Below, piece after piece: positions 58,140 to 64,000 of a stretch of DNA of 64,000 bases. The stretch spans positions 97,208,501-97,272,500 of the forward strand of contig NC_060213.1 of NCBI RefSeq assembly GCF_021130785.1, given 5' to 3'. The position numbers and the translations under genes were made by a program. How positions within the stretch are numbered: the stretch's first letter is position 1; each line of letters opens with the position of its first letter. This DNA is from Homalodisca vitripennis. Lineage: Eukaryota > Arthropoda > Insecta > Hemiptera > Cicadellidae. The notes under the pieces were generated by a model. It did not search any database and was not told the DNA's origin. It was given only the letters and a program-made list of their open reading frames with translations.

Positions 58140-58424
58140 GGAGTAGACCTCCCGCGGATCGAGCGCTAACATGGGCTCTTATGGGAGGGAGAAATTCCCT
58201 CATTTGCTGGAGAAATCCCTTCATGTGCGGGAGAAATTCCCTGCTCACACTCTTATCCTATGAAAATGTTCCAAATTCTGTCGAAATTATCGTGTTTTTC
58301 GGTAAAATCGGTGATTTGGGGTGTCAAAATCGTTGTTTTTCGGTAAAATCGGTGATTTGTTGGGTCCGGTGAGGGAGAAACGAGGGACGGAGGGAATTCC
58401 AATATGGCGGCGAGGGCGGGAAAA
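58140..58424. repeat. GC-richer repeat block left of the RING gene
   Basis: Contains GGGAGAAATTCCCT-type palindromic repeats (58189-58232) and two copies of GTTTTTCGGTAAAATCGGTG (near 58292 and 58334). It may belong to the left end of the integrated viral element or to its flank. AGGAGTAGACC at 58139 could be an AG-type Polinton end, but no partner is in the window. Confidence 0.4.
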
Positions 58425-58425
58425 A

Positions 58426-58598
58426 TTGGCGGGAACAGGGTAACCTAACCTCACTTTCTTGGTTTCCCGCGTATTCAATATGGCTGCGCCCATGATGAAT
58501 TGGCGGGAACAGGGGAACCTAACCTCACTTTCTTGGTTTCCCGCGTATTCAATATGGCTGCGCCCATGATGAATTGGCGGGAACAGGGGAACATAACC
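58426..58598 (+). repeat. 74-bp tandem repeat, about 2.3 units
   Basis: Units start TTGGCGGGAACAGGG at 58426, 58500 and 58574. Each carries AACCTAACCTCACTTTCTTG and CAATATGGCTGCGCCC; the first full units are almost identical. CpG-rich compared with flanks. Confidence 0.9.
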
Positions 58599-58736
58599 TC
58601 AAATGTAAAAAGGGCGGGAAAGTAAACTAAACAAGAGAAATAAAGACGAATCGTACCTTATTGTGTGATGCGGTGAGTCGATGTGGGCCTGGATGTGGTT
58701 TCGGAACATCCGTACTACGTATAGTACCCAGGTTAA

Positions 58737-58797
58737 ACATTATCCAGTATAAGAATCGGTCCAGAGAGCTGGTAGACATCCTACGACTGGATAATGT
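58737..58797 (-). terminator. 12-bp inverted repeat downstream of the RING gene
   Basis: ACATTATCCAGT (58737-58748) and ACTGGATAATGT (58786-58797) are perfect inverses with a 37-bp loop. The pair lies 74-134 bp beyond the stop codon of the RING gene. No AATAAA was seen nearby on the minus strand, so its role in 3' end formation is a guess. Confidence 0.35.
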
Positions 58798-58870
58798 CCC
58801 GTCCCTTTGGAATTTGGAATATAAATTTTGAATGTGAAGCCAATTGAATAATTAAGATAGAGGTAGAACT

Positions 58871-60633
58871 CTACCTGGGGAGATATATTGTGAATCTTCC
58901 CACAATCAGCTCACGGCACGTGGGGCATCTATCCCCCACTCTGTTGGAGCATGGACGGCAGAGTGTATGCCCACACAGTCGAAGAGCGATTGTTGGTAGA
59001 TTCGCAAAGCAAACGGGGCAGGACACTTCGCGGGGTTGAGTGGCAGGGGTTGATCCGTTGGACGGCACAGCGGTGTTTCTACGTCGGGAGTCCTCCTCCA
59101 TGCGGGTAGCTGTCTCGTATAGGAAATCCGCGAGGATGCTGCGGATTTCCTCCCAAGCGGCTGGAGCGGCGGCACGGAACTCCTCCTCGGGTCTCCGCAC
59201 CATCCACCGTTCGCGGGTTTCCTCCCAAGCGGCTGGAGCGGCGGCACGGAACTCCTCCTCCTCGGGTCTCCGCACCATCCACCGTTCGGTGTCGTAGACG
59301 GCCCCCTCACTGATGCCCTGCACCTGAGCGACTATACTCAGGGACCTTGACACCGCCCTCATTGCCTCCCATTGGGGATCTATGTCCTGTAACATAGGTA
59401 ACGAATTAAACAGATGAAACACTACGTAGTGGCATGGATAATGTAGGGAATGAAACGTACTGCAGATGGTGAGAGGAGGGGTGGCGAGCCGGCAGCCACT
59501 TCCATGGATATGAGGGACTCCTGTGAGGTGGGGTCGGGGGAGAAACCAGAGTGGAAGGAGCCACTACTGATGGGCGAGACTGTTGGTGGAGTAGACTGAT
59601 TCAACCTCCGATAGAACTGAGAGAGATCCTCAGAGGACTGTCTCCGGGTCGAGGGGTTGCGTCGGAAGTCCCAAGAAGTACTCAACTGTCAACAAGAAAT
59701 ATCCATTTTTTGATTCTGTAAACAGAGCGAAACCTGCAATATAATATGAATGCCCTATATACTAACCGAAATCGCCTCATCTGAGCTGGAATTAGATTCC
59801 TCCATCACCACCCTTTGAGTCGCCTCGTCGGGAAAAGTCGACGCCTCGGCTATAGCCCTATCGGCAGCAGCGATTAGACTCTCCTCAGAGATGTCAGAGG
59901 GGAGAGTGATGTTTGGGTTAGCATCACCGGTCCACCCGAGAGTCGATGGTTGAGACTCATCCTAAAGCACAAGTGAATTAATACATGGCGGGTCCCGCCA
60001 CCGGTTGCGGGACTTAGCAGACACGAATACTGCACGAATGGAAAATAGGATAACGGTAATCACCTCTTCAATACCGGCGCTTATGACATGCAGTCGGCCG
60101 CGTCGAGTGGTCACCCATTGCCCAGACCTGAACATCCTCTGGATCTGAGCCTCGTACTCGTTCTGAAATAGAGTTCGATTATAGGGACTGCAGTAATGCG
60201 TAATTAGTACAATACAACGGTAACAATAGTGTACTGACCCTGGTCACCTCACGCTGAAGGACAGGAAGTGTAGCCCGATCATCACCATTATTCTGAAAAA
60301 GAGAAAAATAAAGTTAGAAAAGCTGCCACACACCTAAGGAGTAAAAATTAGAGTATTGAAATGTGAGCTAACCATATTCAGATGGACTATAGACCCGCTA
60401 TCCGTAGTAAAGTATCGATCCCGGATAGCCCCGGGCACAGGGATCGGTTGACTCCTACGCAAACCGTTTGAAGTGGATGGTTGTTCCTAAAAAACACTTT
60501 ACAAGTTAGAAACAGTGTTGAGGGACAACTCGATAGAACAATAAATAATCAAAACAATAATTACCTCGAGATCGTTGCCAGCCACCACCAACAGCAACAT
60601 GGCGAAAACGGTAAAACTAGTTGCCACAGACAT
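58871..60633 (-). CDS. Spliced RING-finger protein with signal peptide (423 aa)
   Basis: Seven exons on minus: 60633-60565, 60486-60373, 60292-60239, 60162-60064, 59961-59767, 59685-59461, 59386-58871. All six introns begin GT, end AG, are 74-102 bp and fall in phase 0, giving one open frame of 423 residues. The start is the first ATG after a TATA box. Residues 1-19 (MSVATSFTVFAMLLLVVAG) look like a signal peptide or anchor. The middle is Ser/Thr/acid-rich and probably disordered. Residues about 286-334 hold a near-perfect tandem 24/25-residue duplication (ERWMVRRPEE...). Residues 375-409 form a complete C3HC4 RING: CPVC, 11 residues, CGHTLCRPC, 7 residues, CPTC. RING proteins of this layout usually act as ubiquitin E3 ligases. 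A secreted one would act outside the cell or in a host. It could be viral cargo, a captured gene or an insect effector. Confidence 0.8.
59149..59290 (-). repeat. In-frame 72-bp duplication inside the RING gene
   Basis: CCTCCCAAGCGGCTGGAGCG begins at 59149 and 59221; the units are nearly identical at DNA level, the one nearer 59290 having one extra codon. High identity implies a recent duplication. Confidence 0.9.
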
Positions 60634-60678
60634 AGCAAAGCTATCACAGCAAGTGCAGCTGCAGCCGATGCACCGCGC

Positions 60679-60685
60679 TTTTATA
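60679..60685 (-). promoter_or_regulatory. TATA box of the RING gene
   Basis: TATAAAA on the minus strand within GCGTATAAAAGCGCG, 46-52 nt upstream of the ATG at 60633. This predicts a transcript start near 60655 and a leader of about 20 nt, and makes 60633 the first usable ATG. Confidence 0.7.
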
Positions 60686-60859
60686 CGCGGACGCCTCTCC
60701 CCCACCGAGACTCGCACTTGCACCGCATTAACTGCAATTTGTGACCCACGTTTCCACACCACGGTAAGCCAGAATGGCTAGGCCGTAGGGGTCCCAGTGC
60801 GTTTTTGATTATAGTGAGTTTCCCCAGTAGGCCTATTCTCACTCTTTCACTTTACTAAT

Positions 60860-61334
60860 CACTTTACTCGGTGAAGCCTTTCAATGTGACCAGTATTTGT
60901 GTACAGCCCCAACCACCGCTGTACACGATAGCGATTCACTCCATTACAATGTATCGCTCCTCAACATATTTTTGTCTCCTGTAAGTTTCAATAGCCACTT
61001 TACTCGGTGAAGCCTTTCAATGTGACTCAAAAACTTACCGGAGAATTTTACATTTTTTAAATTTTTTTATTTTTTACAGCATCTAGAGCGAGGTACATAC
61101 CCCTGGACTTACGGAGTTTAGGCCTGCCATAGAGGTATCTGTCACACACACACACACACAACTGCTCCCGGTCTTACGGAGTTTAGGCCTGCCGTAAGAG
61201 CAGTAAAGAGCCCCAGGACTTACAGGTTTTACGCCAGCCTTAGGAGCTTACCAATCATTCACCCCGCTCTAGAATTTTTCGTATCTAACCTACAGTCAAA
61301 AGTCACTTTACTCGGTGAAGCCTTTCAATGTGAC
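60860..61334 (+). repeat. Three dispersed perfect 31-bp repeats
   Basis: Copies at 60860-60890, 60996-61026 and 61304-61334, all in the same orientation and identical, starting CACTTTACTC and ending TTTCAATGTGAC. The outer bases (CACTTT and AATGTG) partly pair, so each could form a weak stem-loop. Spacing is 136 and 308 bp. Confidence 0.9.
61108..61246 (+). repeat. Three related hairpin units
   Basis: The middle unit has CTTACGG (61173-61179) and CCGTAAG (61192-61198), a 7-bp perfect stem with a 12-nt loop AGTTTAGGCCTG. The first unit (61108) keeps the same loop with a weakened stem; the third (61219) is more diverged. All three are preceded by a CCYGGNCTTAC-like string. Confidence 0.75.
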
Positions 61335-61421
61335 CCGTCGGCGAGTCCTTTCAAGCCAACACGTCGGGATTCTCAACTAAATGCCGAACCCCTCCGCCCC
61401 TTTACTAATCACTCGCCGATA

Positions 61422-61955
61422 CTAATAAGCGTTGGTATTGTGCAGCTGTTTGTTAAGGATCTCGAAACGGCACTTTGCTGCAATCATTGCGCATTTCACA
61501 TTGGGATCCTCGGTTGACGTATGTTGTGGCAACGAGCAAGCAAACCTGTGTGTTGTTTTACAGCTACACGGATTGCCGGCCTCCTCGCACACTATATCGT
61601 CCAGTTCACGGACATCACCGTGAAACTTTCTCAAGAACTCTGCCTTCTCCAACCCGCGCGTGTAAATCACGGCAAAGGGTTTGCATAGAGTGCGAAGTAC
61701 ATTAGCTCTGTAGGGATAATCACCCTCCTCCCAAGAAATCTTATGGTAGTTATCTTCAAGCCAGCGAGCTGTTGTACGATTTTTGGCGCTCAACCGTTCT
61801 CTAGGAAAAGGTGGTTTAAATATAATTTGACATTGAAAAGAGTTTCCCACGATCGCGAGCTCTTTAAGAATAAAGGGTCTTTTATTGCCTTGAAATGCGT
61901 GAAATTCAACTACTGCCACATCCATTGGGCCAACGTTTGTACAAGGCCACTTCAA
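61422..61955 (-). CDS. Polinton-like element protein, unknown function (177 aa)
   Basis: The frame opens at ATG 61955; a second in-frame ATG (MDVAVVEFHAF) is a reasonable alternative start. Conserved-looking blocks: VVEFHAFQGN, FILKELAIVG, FKPPFPRERL, WLEDNYHKISWEEGDYPY, IYTRGLEKAEFL, and a Cys/His-rich end with CEEAGNPCSCKTTHRFAC. I recall this layout (hydrophobic 'v-E-h-GF' start, 'KElAi', 'W.egd', then C..C..H..C) from hypothetical proteins of arthropod Polinton-like elements. It weakly resembles a DnaQ-like nuclease fold start, but the catalytic acids are not clear. It overlaps the upstream ORF by 50 bp in the +1 frame. Confidence 0.65.
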   Translation of the reverse strand: MKWPCTNVGPMDVAVVEFHAFQGNKRPFILKELAIVGNSFQCQIIFKPPFPRERLSAKNRTTARWLEDNYHKISWEEGDYPYRANVLRTLCKPFAVIYTRGLEKAEFLRKFHGDVRELDDIVCEEAGNPCSCKTTHRFACSLPQHTSTEDPNVKCAMIAAKCRFEILNKQLHNTNAY

Positions 61956-62517
61956 GAGCTAATTTATGAGCTGTGGAGCAGAGGAGTCCCTGACTATCTG
62001 CTTTTGCAAATACGTCCTCCTCTACCAACCCTGATGCTAGTGCGTGAATGGTAAACCGTACAGACTCTTCGATAATAAAATTGTCTCTGAGAGCAATGTA
62101 CATCAGAGGAAGGCTGTTTGTAAACTGAGTCCATTCGGCCTCGTTAAGCGTTAAAGTATGCTCCCCGTCAAAGAGAAACACGTGCATACGACCGAAAACA
62201 TTTGTGACCTTGATATCCTCCTCCGTGTCCGATTTAATATAAAATTTGGTTTTATTCTCCAGAGCCAGGGTTATGGAATTGAAATGAGGAGTGATTTGAT
62301 TGAACACATCGTGTGACCAATAAACGCATCCCTTTTTACCCTTAAAGAGAACCCCGAGAGAGTCACCCCGATTCTTAACAAACCCTACAATTACGCATTT
62401 TGAAAGATCACTATCCAAAAAGTAGACAGATCTAAGAAAAACCCCGGTTAACGCATTGATACGCTCTTTACGTTTTGGAATCCGCGTGGGTTCCACGTCC
62501 ATAGTCTGCGACTCCAT
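61906..62517 (-). CDS. Viral-cluster ORF, unknown function (203 aa)
   Basis: ATG at 62517, TAA-type end at 61906. Contains a basic patch PKRKER near the N-terminus, VYFLDSDLSKCVIVGF, and a C-terminal region TLNEAEWTQFTNSLPLMYIA. No catalytic motif seen. Two inverted CCAAT boxes (near 62570 and 62596) and an AAAAGTAAAATTT stretch precede it, suggesting its own promoter. The last 50 bp overlap the next ORF; a frameshift between the two cannot be excluded. Judged coding from length, composition and position among the viral ORFs. Confidence 0.6.
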   Translation of the reverse strand: MESQTMDVEPTRIPKRKERINALTGVFLRSVYFLDSDLSKCVIVGFVKNRGDSLGVLFKGKKGCVYWSHDVFNQITPHFNSITLALENKTKFYIKSDTEEDIKVTNVFGRMHVFLFDGEHTLTLNEAEWTQFTNSLPLMYIALRDNFIIEESVRFTIHALASGLVEEDVFAKADSQGLLCSTAHKLALEVALYKRWPNGCGSS

Positions 62518-62586
62518 CTCAACGTCTGACGTAAATTCTCAAATTTTACTTTTAGACAGGAGAATTTCGACCAATCAGAGACGCGC

Positions 62587-63201
62587 TTATTCTGACCAAT
62601 GAGATTTTTTAGCAGGTGGTTCTTCCCCCTCCACCTCCTCCTCCCATTCGTATGTGAAAGGATCTATCGAAAAAGAGACATAAATTTTGTCACAGTCCCT
62701 CACATCCCAGGCGTCGCCATGGGATGTTAAATTAGCACAGTTGATGGTTTTAATTGTTTTCAATTTTCCGTCCTTCCACAAGGAAGCGTATACTCCGGCT
62801 TTGATACCCTTTTTATACCCTTTCAGCTTCACATCATCCTCTCTGCAAAATCTAACCCTAATTCTGTCAAAACCCGTCACATCATAAAACGCACTATTAG
62901 GTGTGAAATTAGCACAGTCGAGGTATTTACATGTCTTCATCTCTCCGTCCTTCCACAAGGAAGTGTACACTCCGGCTTTTATACCCTGTCTATACCTATT
63001 TAGAGCCTGTTTAACAGGATTATCCTCATCATCCGTGTCGTAGGCCTCGGGCTCATCGTCTACCTCAAAACAAACCTCAATTTTGTTAAAGTCCTTAACA
63101 TCATAAAAGTCGGTATAGGATGTACAATTAGTACACTCGAGGTATCCCAATAATTTCCCCTCTGCTTCTCCTTCCTTATAACTGAAAATGTATAGCGCCA
63201 T
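62587..63201 (-). CDS. Triple-repeat protein of the viral cluster (204 aa)
   Basis: Start chosen at the ATG at 63201 (MALYIFSYKEG), the first ATG after a TATA box at 63259-63269; the open frame extends 7 codons further but without an ATG. The protein has three diverged repeats of about 50 residues: each has 'y.s...dG..k....l.CaN.ts....yDV..fdkI.v.F'. Repeats 2 and 3 share GIKAGVYxSLWKDG. A short acidic linker (DDEPEAYDTDDEDN) separates 1 and 2. The pattern suggests a repeated beta-strand fold; no family was recognised. The C-terminus, PPAKKSHW, is basic. Confidence 0.65.
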   Translation of the reverse strand: MALYIFSYKEGEAEGKLLGYLECTNCTSYTDFYDVKDFNKIEVCFEVDDEPEAYDTDDEDNPVKQALNRYRQGIKAGVYTSLWKDGEMKTCKYLDCANFTPNSAFYDVTGFDRIRVRFCREDDVKLKGYKKGIKAGVYASLWKDGKLKTIKTINCANLTSHGDAWDVRDCDKIYVSFSIDPFTYEWEEEVEGEEPPAKKSHWSE

Positions 63202-63254
63202 CGTTGCGAGAGTGTTCAACACTGGGTAGGTAATGTACGTCGGCGTAGGAGTCG

Positions 63255-63330
63255 CTCAATTTATACAATTACCCCACCCTAACAATTACCCCCACCCTAA
63301 CAATTACCCCCACCCTAACAATACAGCCCC
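63255..63330 (-). promoter_or_regulatory. Promoter with TATA box and 18-bp repeats
   Basis: GTATAAATTGAGC on the minus strand (TATA near 63262-63268) lies about 60 nt before the ATG at 63201. Immediately upstream are three tandem 18-bp units AATTACCCCCACCCTAAC (plus strand, the first one base shorter), which give closely spaced G-runs on the minus strand. The array probably binds a factor or forms a quadruplex. Confidence 0.6.
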
Positions 63331-63677
63331 TGTGTTGCGGTATCACGGAAGGGTTCAAGTAGAACCTGTAATCTCGAAAGAAACGGATCGTTCATTTCAG
63401 CTAACTGATCCAAAATCGTAATCGAACCCCTAATGTATGAATCCATATAGTGACACTGACAAGTGTCAGGACCTGACGTAGCGTCGGGCCGTGCCCACGC
63501 GCATTCCTTGAAATGGCCGTATCTATAAGAGTCACTGGGCACTCTAACTGTAGGTCTAAAGCGAGCAAAGAGTCTTCGCATGCCCTCGACCTTGTAGAGT
63601 AGTTCGTTCTTTAATGTTAGGTATCGAGTCGCCTCGACCGAGTCAGGCTCGTTTAGAAAACTGTTTAGCTTCTCCAT
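63315..63677 (-). CDS. Viral-cluster ORF, unknown function (120 aa)
   Basis: ATG at 63677, with a TATA-like CTTATAAG about 36-45 nt upstream (63711-63719). Contains RRLFARFRPTVRVPSD, then a cysteine/histidine group (ECAWARPD...DTCQCHYMD) that could bind a metal, and a Leu-rich C-terminus. Short stop-to-start spacing to the capsid ORF upstream (62 bp) fits a compact viral genome. Family not recognised. Confidence 0.6.
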   Translation of the reverse strand: MEKLNSFLNEPDSVEATRYLTLKNELLYKVEGMRRLFARFRPTVRVPSDSYRYGHFKECAWARPDATSGPDTCQCHYMDSYIRGSITILDQLAEMNDPFLSRLQVLLEPFRDTATQGLYC

Positions 63678-63739
63678 GACACAGAATGAGACACATGTAC
63701 AAAATTAGCTACTTATAAGTGTTTACCCCACCACCGCTC

Positions 63740-64000
63740 CTACACCATCCGCTTAACGTTACCCGTGAGCAGAGTGTATGCCAGGTGTGAGTCATATAGT
63801 ACTAAGCAGTAAGCCGCAGTGTTTGCAGCAATAGCGTTTTTAGTCTCAAACTCCAGACGCACGTCTACGGGGCCAGTTTTTATTGAATCATTCTGCTTGG
63901 AGCAGTCAATAACATAGAGAGGTACGTTACTTTTAAACGTGTTGAAATCAACTGTAGGGGCACCTTGTATCTGGTAGTATGAGCTCTGGAATCTGGTAAA
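63740..64000 (-). CDS. Double-jelly-roll-like major capsid protein, C-terminus (partial)
   Basis: 86 residues plus stop; the gene continues beyond the right edge. Visible blocks are TRFQSSYYQIQGAPTVDFNT, NVPLYVIDCSKQNDSIKTG, PVDVRLEFETKNAIAANTAA and YCLVLYDSHLAY. A 'vplyviDcSKQnesiK...VDvrlefe....paNTaAYcLvl.d' end is, from memory of the family, the last strands of the double-jelly-roll capsid protein in arthropod Polinton/Maverick-like elements. No frameshift in the visible part. The call rests on by-eye recognition of a short segment. Confidence 0.62.
   Translation of the reverse strand, partial: FTRFQSSYYQIQGAPTVDFNTFKSNVPLYVIDCSKQNDSIKTGPVDVRLEFETKNAIAANTAAYCLVLYDSHLAYTLLTGNVKRMV

Larger units (their letters stand above)
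60781..61421. promoter_or_regulatory. Structured non-coding block between RING gene and viral ORFs
   Basis: 640 bp without ORFs. It carries three perfect 31-bp repeats starting CACTTTACTCGGTGAAGCC at 60860, 60996 and 61304, plus three related hairpins (61108, 61173 and 61219). Also a (CA)n run at 61143-61160. The regular arrangement suggests regulatory, replication or packaging function, but that is inference. Confidence 0.6.
61422..64000 (-). mobile_element. Endogenous Polinton/Maverick (adintovirus-like) element, left part
   Basis: Five compact minus-strand ORFs in a row, intergenic gaps under 120 bp, several with TATA-like boxes, ending in a capsid-protein C-terminus. Composition is GC-richer than the surrounding DNA. 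PolB, integrase, packaging ATPase and protease genes of such elements are not in the window and would be expected to the right. The left end may be near 61.4 kb or, if the RING gene is cargo, near 58.1 kb. Confidence 0.6.

Noticed and set aside
59040..59310. Several overlapping ORFs on both strands within the RING gene
   Set aside because: Out-of-frame shadows of the last RING exon, kept open by its GC content and internal duplication.
60634..60762. N-terminal extension of the RING protein upstream of 60633
   Set aside because: The frame is open but runs through the TATA box, so it would lie upstream of the predicted transcript start.
60860..61334. CRISPR-like array (equal repeats with spacers)
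   Set aside because: Only three repeats with spacers of 105 and 277 bp, in a eukaryotic/viral context without cas genes.

Overview
The window looks like a gene-poor, AT-rich piece of an arthropod nuclear genome, most plausibly a plant-feeding hemipteran insect. Evidence: no bacterial-style operons, short GT-AG introns, a dense mix of decayed insect-type transposons (non-LTR elements with endonuclease and reverse transcriptase remnants, hAT, PIF/Harbinger, Merlin, piggyBac, pogo and mariner relatives, SINEs, MITEs), and an integrated Polinton-like virus at the right edge. Species assignment is inference only.

Layout. 1-4.4 kb: a decayed non-LTR retrotransposon (+) with an SGNH-esterase-like first ORF, an endonuclease and an RT, split by a 497-bp SINE-like insertion with a 10-bp target duplication. 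4.4-18 kb: mostly AT-rich sequence with no gene seen, simple repeats, one MITE, and a second, reverse copy of the SINE-like family. 18-32 kb: transposon graveyard. It holds two non-LTR fragments (-), a PIF/Harbinger remnant with both of its genes and a pogo MITE inside, a Merlin-like transposase exon cut by a 752-bp TIR element, a piggyBac transposase fragment, another RT fragment carrying a tRNA-derived SINE, one hAT element with recognisable ends, and a second hAT fragment. 32-58 kb: a local duplication into one copy of which a 1.65-kb GC/G-rich repeat has inserted, four copies of a foldback family, a TTAA-flanked foldback element, a CAGTGGCG MITE with perfect 8-bp duplication, a second local duplication that carries a TA-flanked insert, microsatellites, and one unassigned small ORF (48.2-48.5 kb, -).

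58-64 kb is the striking part. All genes are on the minus strand. At the very edge is the C-terminus of a double-jelly-roll-like major capsid protein, followed by four compact ORFs (63.3-63.7, 62.6-63.2, 61.9-62.5 and 61.4-62.0 kb) that look like a Polinton/Maverick or adintovirus-like cluster, several with their own TATA-like boxes. Next comes a 500-bp non-coding block with three perfect 31-bp repeats and three related hairpins. After it lies a seven-exon gene, all six introns phase 0 and 74-102 bp, with a TATA box, a predicted signal peptide and a C-terminal RING finger (423 aa as modelled). A spliced, apparently secreted RING protein beside a capsid cluster is the best candidate here for something undescribed: viral cargo, a captured host gene, or an insect effector next to an integrated virus.
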